The notes under the pieces: model-generated
Told to the model about the DNA's origin: nothing
What the model saw: the letters and a program-made list of their open reading frames with translations, nothing else
The model's database searches: none
From: Perlabentimonas sp034003245
GTDB lineage: Bacteria; Bacteroidota; Bacteroidia; Bacteroidales; Tenuifilaceae
DNA length: 64,000 nt
Assembly (NCBI GenBank): GCA_034003245.1
Contig: JAVEYY010000013.1
Location: 1-64,000 of the forward strand
Direction of reading: 5' to 3'
Shown here: positions 26,974-35,707 of the stretch, one piece after another
How the letters are laid out: every line of letters starts with the position of its first letter
How positions within the stretch are numbered: position 1 is the first letter of the stretch
Made by a program: the position numbers and the translations under genes

Positions 26974-28464
26974 ATGAAAACAAGAAAATTAAATATTACC
27001 CTGCTCCTGTCGGTTTTCCTGGTATTCTTTGGATGTGCCGATTTGGAGGTTGAGAATTTAAACAACCCCGATTATGCTAAGGCCGTTTCGCAACCCTCGG
27101 ATATAAAGGGTATAACCAGTGGTATGATTCGGACCTGGTATCAGATTACTCAGGAGTATGATGGCCCAGCACTAGGTTTCTGGGTTATGGCCGATGCCGG
27201 AACTTGCTCTTGGGGTAATGGTGGTATGCGAGTACTTAGCAATCAACCCCGATTTGTTTTCGATAACAACCCCACCTATGCCGATGCAATTATTACTGAA
27301 AATTACTACAACACTCTTCAGTCTCTTCTCTCGCAGGCAAATGATGTATTAAAGACGATAGAAATAGATGGGATGGAAATAGTTATTGGTGATGTTGACG
27401 ATACCCCAATGGTTAAAGCCGTTTCATATTTTGCACAGGGCTTAGCTCTAGGTTATTTAGGACTCGTTTACGATCAGGGCTTTATCGCTACTCAAAACAC
27501 AAATCTACAGGAAGGTATCGAGATTGCTCCCTGGACAGACCTTATTGATGCTGCACTTGCCAGTTTCGATCAGGCCATTGCCATCAGCGATGCCAATACA
27601 TTCACACTTCCTGCCTCTTGGGTACCTCACAACACCACGTTTACAAGTTCAAACTTTTCTAAGTTGGTGAATTCCTTTGCTGCTCGTGTTCTGGCTTACA
27701 GCCCACGTAATAAAGCTCAAAACGACGCTTTAGATTGGCAAAAAGTTTACGACTACGCCAACAATGGCCTCGATTTCGATTTTGCTCCTATTGCTGATGA
27801 TATTAACTGGTATACCCTTTTCCATACCTATGCAAATTATGACGGATGGGGAAGAACAGATATGCGTGTGGTAAGTATGATGGATCCCCGTATGCCTAAC
27901 CAGTGGCCTGCTGCTGGATTCGATGCGCTACCTGCCCCAGTTGCTTCTGCCGCTGAGGCCTTTGACGATAGGATTCTTTCCGATTTTGGATATATGGATT
28001 TCAACGATTTCTCGGCTGAAAGGGGTACTTACCACTTTACATGCTATCGTTTTACAAGGAGAGATACCTATTTACAGACATGGACAGAGGCGTGTCCTGA
28101 GTTTTATAAGGCTGAGAATGATATGCTAAAAGTTGAGGCTTTGATGTATCTTGATCGTTTGGCCGAAGCAAAAACTGTACTTGACAACAGTACCCGTGTG
28201 ACTCGAGGAGGTTTACCCACTGTTGCTGCAACCAAACAAGCTATTGCCGATGCCATTTTCCATGAGCGTAATGTGGAACTTTTCTGCAGTGGTTTTGGAA
28301 TAGAATTTTTCACTATGCGCAAGGCAGATAAGTTACAACCTGGTACTTTCCTGCATATGCCAATACCTGGTTCGCAACTTCAAGTAATGGGAATACCCTA
28401 CTACACATTTGGTGCAACCGAAGGTGAGCCAGGAGTTGACGTATCCGATGGAGGATGGTTTTAG
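26974..28464 (+). CDS. SusD/RagB-like surface lipoprotein (SusD2)
   Basis: A 496-aa lipoprotein (lipobox FFGC, then ADLEVENLNNPD). It belongs to a SusD-like branch different from SusD1, with APLGFW-like PALGFWVMADAG near the N-terminus and a distinctive C-terminus with STRVTRGGLP, AIFHERNVELFCSGFGIEFFTMRKADKLQ in two adjoining segments and PGVDVSDGGWF. It partners SusC2. A close paralogue lies at 29444-30955. Confidence 0.92.
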   Translation: MKTRKLNITLLLSVFLVFFGCADLEVENLNNPDYAKAVSQPSDIKGITSGMIRTWYQITQEYDGPALGFWVMADAGTCSWGNGGMRVLSNQPRFVFDNNPTYADAIITENYYNTLQSLLSQANDVLKTIEIDGMEIVIGDVDDTPMVKAVSYFAQGLALGYLGLVYDQGFIATQNTNLQEGIEIAPWTDLIDAALASFDQAIAISDANTFTLPASWVPHNTTFTSSNFSKLVNSFAARVLAYSPRNKAQNDALDWQKVYDYANNGLDFDFAPIADDINWYTLFHTYANYDGWGRTDMRVVSMMDPRMPNQWPAAGFDALPAPVASAAEAFDDRILSDFGYMDFNDFSAERGTYHFTCYRFTRRDTYLQTWTEACPEFYKAENDMLKVEALMYLDRLAEAKTVLDNSTRVTRGGLPTVAATKQAIADAIFHERNVELFCSGFGIEFFTMRKADKLQPGTFLHMPIPGSQLQVMGIPYYTFGATEGEPGVDVSDGGWF

Positions 28465-28495
28465 TCGAGAGTTAACAATTTTAAAATTCTAGATT

Positions 28496-29308
28496 ATGAA
28501 GAAAATAAAAATTCTATTTACAGCATTTGCTGCCATTATAGTGGCTTCGACGGCAATATTCTATAGTTGTTCTGAGGAAGAGTACAACTTTAACAATATT
28601 GAACCAATTATTATGACACTTACTGGGCCTGAAACAGGTGTTCCCGCTCATGGTTTGTCGGAATATCCCTTTAAATACCAGGTTCCTGCAAGAGGTGGAT
28701 CTACATTCGCCTGGTCATTTGCCGATAGTAAATGGGGTGGAACTATTACTCCCGACCCAGATAAACCATTCATCGCTAACGTAGTATTTACACAGAGCGC
28801 TGCCGATACAGCGGCAATAATTCAGGTTGTTGAAACAACTCAAGGAGGTAAGCAAAGTCCAGTAAAGGAACTTAGAGTAGAATTAGTTCAGTTTTGCCCC
28901 TACGATATGGACTATTGGGTAGGTGAAATTGAAGGAACTAGTGGTCGTAATGATGACGTTATGATAGGCACTAGAACTGCTAATCTGAACGAGTTAAAGG
29001 TTAAAGGTCTTGCAGGGTTTATTAACTTCTCTTGGGAAGAAAATTGGGTTGATGGAGATGGAACTGCCTTGCTAGAATTCAGCTGTGGCAATAATGTGGT
29101 AATCAAAAACCAATGGATTGGTACAACAGACTATCCAGATGATTACTACATTGAGGGTACTGGAACCATTGACGAGACTGCAAATACCATAACGTTAAAC
29201 TTTAGGGTTCTTTACACTGGCGGTGCAACTTCTTTTGGTGAAACTATTCTAACTAAAAAGGGTGCTAAGTGGGTTGTAAAGGATAACTTGAAGATTCCCA
29301 CCAAATAG
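28496..29308 (+). CDS. surface-type lipoprotein of the SusC2 operon, unknown family
   Basis: A 270-aa lipoprotein with lipobox FYSC followed by SEEEYNF; the acidic run after Cys fits surface export. The N-terminal part (about 35-125) looks like an Ig/PKD-type beta sandwich (YQVPARGGSTFAWSF, VETTQGGKQSPVKELRVELV). The C-terminal part (about 130-265) is a beta-rich domain with DYWVGEIEG and TGTIDETANTITLNFRV, resembling small-ligand barrels in general shape only. Its place after SusD2 is that of SusE/SusF-type accessory binding proteins, so an accessory ligand-binding role is likely. I do not recognise the family. Confidence 0.75.
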   Translation: MKKIKILFTAFAAIIVASTAIFYSCSEEEYNFNNIEPIIMTLTGPETGVPAHGLSEYPFKYQVPARGGSTFAWSFADSKWGGTITPDPDKPFIANVVFTQSAADTAAIIQVVETTQGGKQSPVKELRVELVQFCPYDMDYWVGEIEGTSGRNDDVMIGTRTANLNELKVKGLAGFINFSWEENWVDGDGTALLEFSCGNNVVIKNQWIGTTDYPDDYYIEGTGTIDETANTITLNFRVLYTGGATSFGETILTKKGAKWVVKDNLKIPTK

Positions 29309-29325
29309 ACTAATGTTTTTTCATG

Positions 29326-29356
29326 AAAGGGGTGATCTAATCACCCCTTTTTTTGT
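29326..29356 (+). terminator. terminator of the SusC2 operon
   Basis: Perfect 10-bp stem (AAAGGGGTGA at 29326-29335, complement at 29341-29350), 5-base loop, then a T run. Confidence 0.9.
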
Positions 29357-29364
29357 ATAAAATT

Positions 29365-29395
29365 TTTGTATGCTATTCTATTCGATGTAACTTTA
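29365..29395 (+). promoter_or_regulatory. promoter of the orphan SusD-like gene
   Basis: TTTG at 29365-29368 and TAACTTTA at 29388-29395 are 19 bases apart, the normal spacing for the Bacteroidota TTTG/TAnnTTTG promoter; the -7 has one mismatch. It lies just after the SusC2 operon terminator and 48 bases before the ATG, so the orphan SusD appears to be separately transcribed. Confidence 0.55.
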
Positions 29396-29443
29396 TGTCA
29401 TTAAAAGGTTGAGTATTTTTTAAAATCCCAAATTTAAAAAATT

Positions 29444-30955
29444 ATGAAAACCCCTTTAGCTAAGTCCGCTTTTCTCGCAATGTATGCGTTTATTTTAAGT
29501 GGATGTATAAGCCTTGAGATAGATAATCCAAACAACCCTAATCAGGCTGAGGTTGCTTCCAATCCAGCATACATCGAGAAAACCACCTCGGAACTTGTAA
29601 ATCTTTGGTTTCAAACCACACATAGTTACAATAGTCCAGCATTAGGGTTTTGGGTAGCAGCCGATGCTGGAACCTTAGCGTGGGGTACAGCTGGAAGTTG
29701 GGTTTTTGGGCAGGAGCCCAGAGAAGCATTCAATAACGAAAAGGATTATGCTTACTCTTATGTGAATCACATGTATTATCAAAATCTGTATTCAATCCTA
29801 AATAAGGCCAATAGTATACTTGGTTTTCTTGAAAATACTGACCAGCCAATTCTAATTAATAGTAGGGATGAGTCACCGATGGTAATGGCTGTAGCTTACT
29901 TTGCTCAGGGACTCGCCCTTGGGTACTTGGGCTTGGTGTACGACAGGGCCTTTGTTGTTACACATAATACAGATATTGAGGCTGTTGTTCAGTTTTCTCC
30001 TTACAGTAATTTGGTTAGCGCAGCAGTTTCTAGTTTTGATCAAGCTATTGCCGTATGTAGTGAAAACGATTTTATAATACCTGAAGTTTGGGTACCCCTG
30101 GAGGTTACCTTAACAAGTTCAAATTTTGCCAAACTTGCTAGTTCATTTACGGCAAGAGTTCTTGCTTATAGTCCTCGAAATATTGAGCAAAACAATGCCT
30201 TGGATTGGCAAGTAATTCTTGATTATGCCAGTAATGGTATTGATTACGACTTTTCCCCCATAGCCGATGATGAAAAATGGTATAGTTTGTACCATACGTA
30301 TGCTAATTATATAGGATGGGGACAAGCCGATATGCGTATTGTGAACATGTTGGATCCACGAATGCCCTCACGATGGCCTGGTGCGGATGGATTTAACTGG
30401 ATATTGGAGAACGTTGGAGAACCCATATCTGATATTAACGATACTAATATCTTAGATCGAAGAATAGTTACCGATTTTATGCCCCTTTCAAGTTGTTCAT
30501 TTAATCCTGAAAGAGGGTACTATTTTTTTTCAAACTATCGCTTTAAGCGAAGAGACATGTATCTGTCAACCAAGCACGAACCTTGCCCAGATTTTTATAC
30601 AACAGAGAACGATCTGATTCGGGCAGAAGCGCTACTCCACCTCAATAGGCTTTCCGAAGCAAAAGAGATTATTGATAACGGAACAAGGGTTACTCGTGGA
30701 GGATTGCCTGCTGTAAACCTTAACAAGCAGGACATCTCTGATGCAATTTTTTATGAACGGAATATCGAACTTTATTGCAGCGGTTTTGGTATCGAATTTT
30801 TTGCCATGCGTAAGGCTAATAAACTACAGGTATATAGCTTTTTACATCTACCCATACCTGGAGCCGAACTCGAAATACTTGGCATGCCATATTACTCATT
30901 TGGAGCTGAACAAGGAGTGCCTGGTGTTGATGTTTCTGTTGGTGGTTGGTTTTAG
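29444..30955 (+). CDS. orphan SusD-like lipoprotein, paralogue of SusD2
   Basis: A 503-aa lipoprotein (lipobox LSGC, then ISLEIDNPNNPNQ). It aligns with SusD2 from end to end, and the C-terminal 100 residues are especially close (TRVTRGGLP, CSGFGIEFFAMRKANKLQ, PGVDVSVGGWF). There is no SusC gene with it: the next gene is on the opposite strand. Its base composition is more AT-rich than SusD2. It may be an alternative lid for SusC2 with changed specificity, or a diverging duplicate. All SusD features are intact, so it is not a pseudogene by sequence. Confidence 0.9.
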   Translation: MKTPLAKSAFLAMYAFILSGCISLEIDNPNNPNQAEVASNPAYIEKTTSELVNLWFQTTHSYNSPALGFWVAADAGTLAWGTAGSWVFGQEPREAFNNEKDYAYSYVNHMYYQNLYSILNKANSILGFLENTDQPILINSRDESPMVMAVAYFAQGLALGYLGLVYDRAFVVTHNTDIEAVVQFSPYSNLVSAAVSSFDQAIAVCSENDFIIPEVWVPLEVTLTSSNFAKLASSFTARVLAYSPRNIEQNNALDWQVILDYASNGIDYDFSPIADDEKWYSLYHTYANYIGWGQADMRIVNMLDPRMPSRWPGADGFNWILENVGEPISDINDTNILDRRIVTDFMPLSSCSFNPERGYYFFSNYRFKRRDMYLSTKHEPCPDFYTTENDLIRAEALLHLNRLSEAKEIIDNGTRVTRGGLPAVNLNKQDISDAIFYERNIELYCSGFGIEFFAMRKANKLQVYSFLHLPIPGAELEILGMPYYSFGAEQGVPGVDVSVGGWF

Positions 30956-30973
30956 TTAAATTCTACTCGGATT

Positions 30974-31642
30974 TTAGTTGTATAAACGAATTTCCCAAAC
31001 ACCAGGCTCATTAATCACAACCTCAAACCTTACCCTGCACATACCATTATGAGTGTATGAAATGTAGATTGTTGATGGGAATGTGACATTCTCGAAACCG
31101 TACGATTGACCTACCTGAACAGTTGAACCAGTATCAATACTGAAATTGAAATCGCCTGATGGCCTGGATATTAAATTATTAGTGTAAATAGTGACCAGTA
31201 CCATATCCCCATCCTTAATCTTTCTTATTGTGAATTTTTTAAGGTTGATTACATGGCCAACCGAGTAGGGAGGAACTTTTTCTTCTCCAATGTAAATGTC
31301 GTTTTTCCATAAACCTGTATATCTTTTCAGTGAATCGGTTTGGATAAAGGTAAACGTTCCTTTGCCATGCCTTTTCCCATTTCGCCACCTACCTGTGTAT
31401 ACATCTCCATTTGACCATGTATACGATCCATTCCCATGAGGTAATCCTTTTCTAAAATATCCTTCATAGGTGTCGGTTCCTCTTGCGATTCCTTTTTTGT
31501 GCGCTAATCCATTTTTGCACGATCCCTCATACATCTCTGCAATTTCAGGGATAAGAACTTTACAAGAATTTTGCTGGCCATAACTATAGGCTGAAAACAG
31601 TAATAGTAAATTGGTAAGAACTATTAGTGAAAAGTACCTCAT
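30974..31642 (-). CDS. secreted MORN-repeat protein with C-terminal beta domain
   Basis: A 222-aa protein with a signal peptide (residues 1-22, ending SYGQ). Residues about 38-110 hold three to four MORN repeats (YEGSCKNGLAHKKG, YEGYFRKGLPHGNGSY, YTGRWRNGKRHGKGTF). The C-terminal 100 residues form a beta-rich domain of unknown family (VLVTIYTNN, FEVVINEPGVWEIRLYN). No partner is evident. It converges with the orphan SusD (15-base gap) and is divergent from the STN-TonB receptor. Confidence 0.78.
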   Translation of the reverse strand: MRYFSLIVLTNLLLLFSAYSYGQQNSCKVLIPEIAEMYEGSCKNGLAHKKGIARGTDTYEGYFRKGLPHGNGSYTWSNGDVYTGRWRNGKRHGKGTFTFIQTDSLKRYTGLWKNDIYIGEEKVPPYSVGHVINLKKFTIRKIKDGDMVLVTIYTNNLISRPSGDFNFSIDTGSTVQVGQSYGFENVTFPSTIYISYTHNGMCRVRFEVVINEPGVWEIRLYN

Positions 31643-31920
31643 TTTATTAAATGTTTATTTTTAGCAAGTTACAACGAATTTAAGTGTTATGAGATTTATT
31701 AAATGTTTTTTTATAAAATATCACTCAATACAGACTAGCATGTTTGTTTCCAATATGAGGCTTATTTTAAGTAATAATTATGGTAAAAAATTACAATTAG
31801 TGCAATAAATCATTGAATTTTAGCTCAAAAATTGCAACCTTTGAGTGATTTTTGAGATTGAATACAGATAGTTTTTTGCTAGGCCTATTAAAGTTATATA
31901 CAATAATTTTTTTACTTAAA

Positions 31921-34623
31921 ATGTCCTCCTACTTTCGATTTATAAGTATTTCAGTTTTACTTCTATTCTTTTATACAGTATCTATTCAAAGTTTCGCTCA
32001 GGCAACCCTTCAAAATTATTTATCCGCCAATGAGTTGATTTTGAAATTAGAGCAAAAGCATAATGTAAAGATTTTTTATAAGCCAAATTGGTTCTCAGCT
32101 CATGAGTTTAGCGAAAGGTTATTAGAACAATCATTAAACGAAGCTCTGCTCTCAATTGCTAACACCTTTAGTCTAACTATTCTAAATGTTGATGGATATT
32201 TTGTGCTTATTCCCAAAAGTATACTGGGTGAAGATAGGAGTGATTCCGAAGGCAATTACAGTGAGATAGGAAACCCACTTGATTTTGGGCGATATGCTAA
32301 GGCTCAGGTACAAGGGTACATATACGATGGAACATCGGGTGAGCCGCTTATAGGAGCAATTATTTTCGATGAGGTTACAGGTATAGGAGTTTCAACAAAC
32401 AATTTAGGATTTTATAGTTTTATCTTACCTGCGGGAGAGCATAAGCTTAAATTATCATATTTGGGTTATGAAGATACCCATCATATAGTAAAGGTAAATG
32501 CGCCGGGAACTCTTAACTTCGATTTATTCGAAAAAAGTTTGCAACTCGAAAGTGCTGTAATAACTGCATACCGACAGGATGCAAACATTAGAAGCACGCA
32601 GATGAGCATTGTAAGACTTGATCCCATGATGCTAAAAGAGCTTCCAGGGGCTTTAGGTGAGCGAGATATAATAAAAAGTTTTACCCTTTTACCAGGAATA
32701 CAGAGTATGGGGGAGTTTGGAACAGGATTTAATGTTAGGGGAGGGGACAGTGATCAGAACCTTATACTGGTTGAGGATATGCCCTTGTTCAATTCTTCAC
32801 ACCTTTTTGGACTCGTTTCAGTTGTTAACCCCGATATGGTTACAGGCGTTACGCTATTTAAGGCTGGAATACCAGCGAGATTTGGCGAAAGAGCATCATC
32901 GGTTGTTGATATTAGAAAACGGGGAGGAAATCCCCAGAGAGCTAAACTAACTGGAGGGCTAGGACTACTATACAGCCGTCTTCACTTGGAAACGCCGCTA
33001 ATTAATAGGAATGTATTTTTGTCAATAGGCGGGAGATCATCTTATTCTAACTGGTTGTTGAATAGAATTCCAGATGCTGATCTTATGAATAGTTCTGCCA
33101 ATTTCTACGACTTAAGTGGGGTTTTAACCGTAAACTTAGGTGATAAGAACTCATTATCTTTTTTCGGCTATCAGAGTTTCGATTCCTTTTTACTAAGTGG
33201 AGAAACCCAGCATGCGTACCAAAGCCAATTAGCATCAATCAGATATAATTCTACACTCTCACCATTTTTAACAACTCGTGTTACCTTAGGATTAAGCAAT
33301 TATAATAATCAGGTTGAGCAACCCATTGATGTTCAACCCAAAAATGCCTTTTCGTTGAGTAGTGATATTAGCTATAAAACCCTTAAATGGCATTTCGATT
33401 ATCAGCCAGGTTCTAACTGGATTTTCGATTTTGGACTACAAGCAATTCACTATGGTATTAGTCCGGGTAACATTAGCCCTTTGGGAGATAAATCATATGT
33501 CAATACTTTTTCCTTAAAAAGAGAAAGCGGCCTAGAAACAGGTATATATGCAAGCGCAAATATTGAAGTATCCCCCAAACTAAGTGTTGATCTTGGATTA
33601 AGAGGGGTTTGGTATGGGTTTATGGGGCCATCATCTGTTTTTGAGTATAAATCGAATCAACCAAGAATGCCCCAGAATATTGTTGATACAGTTTATTATA
33701 CAAGCCATTGGAAAGCCATTTGGTCAGATGGCGGCTTGGAACCAAGAATAGGATTCAGATACCTTATTAACGATAATAACTCATTGAAAATTAGTTATAA
33801 TCGTAATCATCAATACGTAAACCTACTTTCAACCTCTGCAGTTATGTCGCCAACTGATGTTTGGAGGTTAAGCAATATGTTTACCGGAGCATTGCTTAGC
33901 GATCAGGTGGCAGTGGGTTACTTTTTGCTACTTCCAGATCATAATATTGAGGTCAGTATAGAAGCTTATCTTAAATCCCATAGCAATTTAATCGAATACC
34001 GAGATGGAGCCAATATTCTTATGAACTCAACTATTGAAAGCGATTTGGTTAATGCTAATGGATATAGTTTTGGTGCAGAGTTTTATTTAACAAGGAAGAT
34101 GGGAAAACTAACAGGTTGGTTAAGTTATACCTATGCGCGTAGTTATAGAAGGACTAATGAGGAATTCGAACTTTTTAGGATAAATAATAACACCTACTTT
34201 CCATCCAATTTTGATAGACCTCACAACCTTGTTCTCAATTCTTCCTATAAACTAACCAGAAGATGGCGAATAAACACAACATTTACGTATAATACTGGTC
34301 GACCCGTAACTTACCCCGAACAGATATTCGAATACCAAGGGCATTTGGCCATTAGTTATTCCGAAAGAAACAAATATCGATTACCCAATTACCATAGATT
34401 AGATATTTCCATTTCGTATGATGAAAACCTAAAACTAAATGCTAGGGGTAAAGGAAGTTGGAGTTTATCCCTTATAAATGCGTATGGCAGAAAAAATGTG
34501 TATTCAGTTTTTTATAAAAAGGAGTTGCCAACACCTGAAAGTAGTTACAGAAAATATGGTCTATATAAAATGTACATAATTGGTAGGCCTATGCCAACCT
34601 TAACATATAATTTCACCTTTTAA
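31921..34623 (+). CDS. TonB-dependent receptor with STN and carboxypeptidase-regulatory domains
   Basis: A 900-aa outer-membrane receptor starting at the ATG at 31921 (MSSYFRFISISVLLLFF); a TTG at 31852 would prepend 23 residues and is unlikely. After the signal peptide (to about residue 27) comes an STN-like secretin/TonB N-terminal domain (about 28-98), then CarboxypepD_reg (about 128-210, GYIYDGTSGEPLIGAIIF), a plug (about 230-330, GFNVRGGDSDQNLILVEDMP) and a barrel ending NFTF. STN domains often signal ligand occupancy to an inner-membrane FecR-type anti-sigma factor. First of four tightly spaced genes. The DNA is AT-rich. Confidence 0.92.
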   Translation: MSSYFRFISISVLLLFFYTVSIQSFAQATLQNYLSANELILKLEQKHNVKIFYKPNWFSAHEFSERLLEQSLNEALLSIANTFSLTILNVDGYFVLIPKSILGEDRSDSEGNYSEIGNPLDFGRYAKAQVQGYIYDGTSGEPLIGAIIFDEVTGIGVSTNNLGFYSFILPAGEHKLKLSYLGYEDTHHIVKVNAPGTLNFDLFEKSLQLESAVITAYRQDANIRSTQMSIVRLDPMMLKELPGALGERDIIKSFTLLPGIQSMGEFGTGFNVRGGDSDQNLILVEDMPLFNSSHLFGLVSVVNPDMVTGVTLFKAGIPARFGERASSVVDIRKRGGNPQRAKLTGGLGLLYSRLHLETPLINRNVFLSIGGRSSYSNWLLNRIPDADLMNSSANFYDLSGVLTVNLGDKNSLSFFGYQSFDSFLLSGETQHAYQSQLASIRYNSTLSPFLTTRVTLGLSNYNNQVEQPIDVQPKNAFSLSSDISYKTLKWHFDYQPGSNWIFDFGLQAIHYGISPGNISPLGDKSYVNTFSLKRESGLETGIYASANIEVSPKLSVDLGLRGVWYGFMGPSSVFEYKSNQPRMPQNIVDTVYYTSHWKAIWSDGGLEPRIGFRYLINDNNSLKISYNRNHQYVNLLSTSAVMSPTDVWRLSNMFTGALLSDQVAVGYFLLLPDHNIEVSIEAYLKSHSNLIEYRDGANILMNSTIESDLVNANGYSFGAEFYLTRKMGKLTGWLSYTYARSYRRTNEEFELFRINNNTYFPSNFDRPHNLVLNSSYKLTRRWRINTTFTYNTGRPVTYPEQIFEYQGHLAISYSERNKYRLPNYHRLDISISYDENLKLNARGKGSWSLSLINAYGRKNVYSVFYKKELPTPESSYRKYGLYKMYIIGRPMPTLTYNFTF

Positions 34624-34626
34624 GTT

Positions 34627-35697
34627 ATGAATTTGAGCATAAAATTATATATTTTTCTAATTGGTTTTATTTTTTATTCTTGTGTAGACCCTTTTATCCC
34701 TGAGGTTGATACTAGCAATGAGATGCTTGTAGTTGAGGGATTAATAACTAATGCAGGTAGCAAACATCTTATAAAGCTTTCTTTATCTTCTAACTTTAAT
34801 GAGGACAACGATTTTATTCCACTTCGAAACGCTGATGTTACTGTTATAGATGGTAATGGAGTAAACTATGGTTTTGATGAGGTTGAGCCAGGATATTATT
34901 ATAATAACAACCCTTTTGTTGGTGAAATAGGTCAATCCTATACTCTTATGGTAGAAACTGAAGATGGTGATATATATAGATCAGATCAACAAAAAATAAT
35001 GCCACCTATTACAGCAGATAGTTTAGAAGCAAAATGGGATGTTCGAGATCTTTATGATATTGACAATGACGGCGAGCAAACTATACAGCCATTTGAAGGC
35101 ATTAGCCTTTGGGCCGATATTAAATCCAATTCGCAAGCCCCCCCGATGGTTCGCTTTCAAACCGATGTAATCACCCAGTATATTTTAATTGATTTTTCCG
35201 ATGACCCCGATTTTTTCTACTGTCATCTTCGCAAGAACATTGATTACAAGTTGAATGTAGTTATTCCAGATTTTCAAACACATAGCAATACTTCTGCATA
35301 CCACGATGTGGGATTTATTAGAAAGGGAGTTAAGGTGATTATACCAGATAGCCTAAGGCTAATGTATATTCATAAGAGAATTGTTGTATTAAAGCAGTTT
35401 ACACTAAATGAGCAAAGTTATAACTTTTATAAGCAGCTTAGCGATCAGCTTGAGGCAGAAGGGACACTGTTCGACCCGTCGCCATTTCAGCTAAAGGGAA
35501 ACATCTTTTGTGTTAACGATCCAACCAAGAAGGCAATTGGTATCTTTGAAGCGTCATCACATGTTTCAAGGTCATTTGTCTTGAATAATGAGCCATTGAG
35601 ACCAGAAAAGCTATCAATTAGAAGGGTTCCCGATTTGAATTACTTGTCCAATTTTGGTATGTCGAGGGAAGTTGTTCCAAATTTTTGGGTTTTTTAA
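34627..35697 (+). CDS. DUF4249 family lipoprotein
   Basis: A 356-aa protein with a lipoprotein signal (FYSC at residues 17-20, then VDPFIPEVD) and the DUF4249 layout: LVVEGLITN near the start, DADVTVIDGNG-like NADVTVIDGNG, GEIGQSYTLMVETEDGD, and a middle beta domain. DUF4249 lipoproteins commonly follow TonB-dependent receptors of this type, as here (3-base gap), and probably act with the receptor at the cell surface. Function unproven. Confidence 0.88.
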   Translation: MNLSIKLYIFLIGFIFYSCVDPFIPEVDTSNEMLVVEGLITNAGSKHLIKLSLSSNFNEDNDFIPLRNADVTVIDGNGVNYGFDEVEPGYYYNNNPFVGEIGQSYTLMVETEDGDIYRSDQQKIMPPITADSLEAKWDVRDLYDIDNDGEQTIQPFEGISLWADIKSNSQAPPMVRFQTDVITQYILIDFSDDPDFFYCHLRKNIDYKLNVVIPDFQTHSNTSAYHDVGFIRKGVKVIIPDSLRLMYIHKRIVVLKQFTLNEQSYNFYKQLSDQLEAEGTLFDPSPFQLKGNIFCVNDPTKKAIGIFEASSHVSRSFVLNNEPLRPEKLSIRRVPDLNYLSNFGMSREVVPNFWVF

Positions 35698-35707
35698 CTA
35701 AATATCA

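Noticed and set aside
18612..30955. Polysaccharide utilisation locus with a known glycan target
   Set aside because: No glycoside hydrolase, lyase, carbohydrate esterase or hybrid sensor of PUL type is present, so only the SusCD transport part can be supported; peptides are equally possible.
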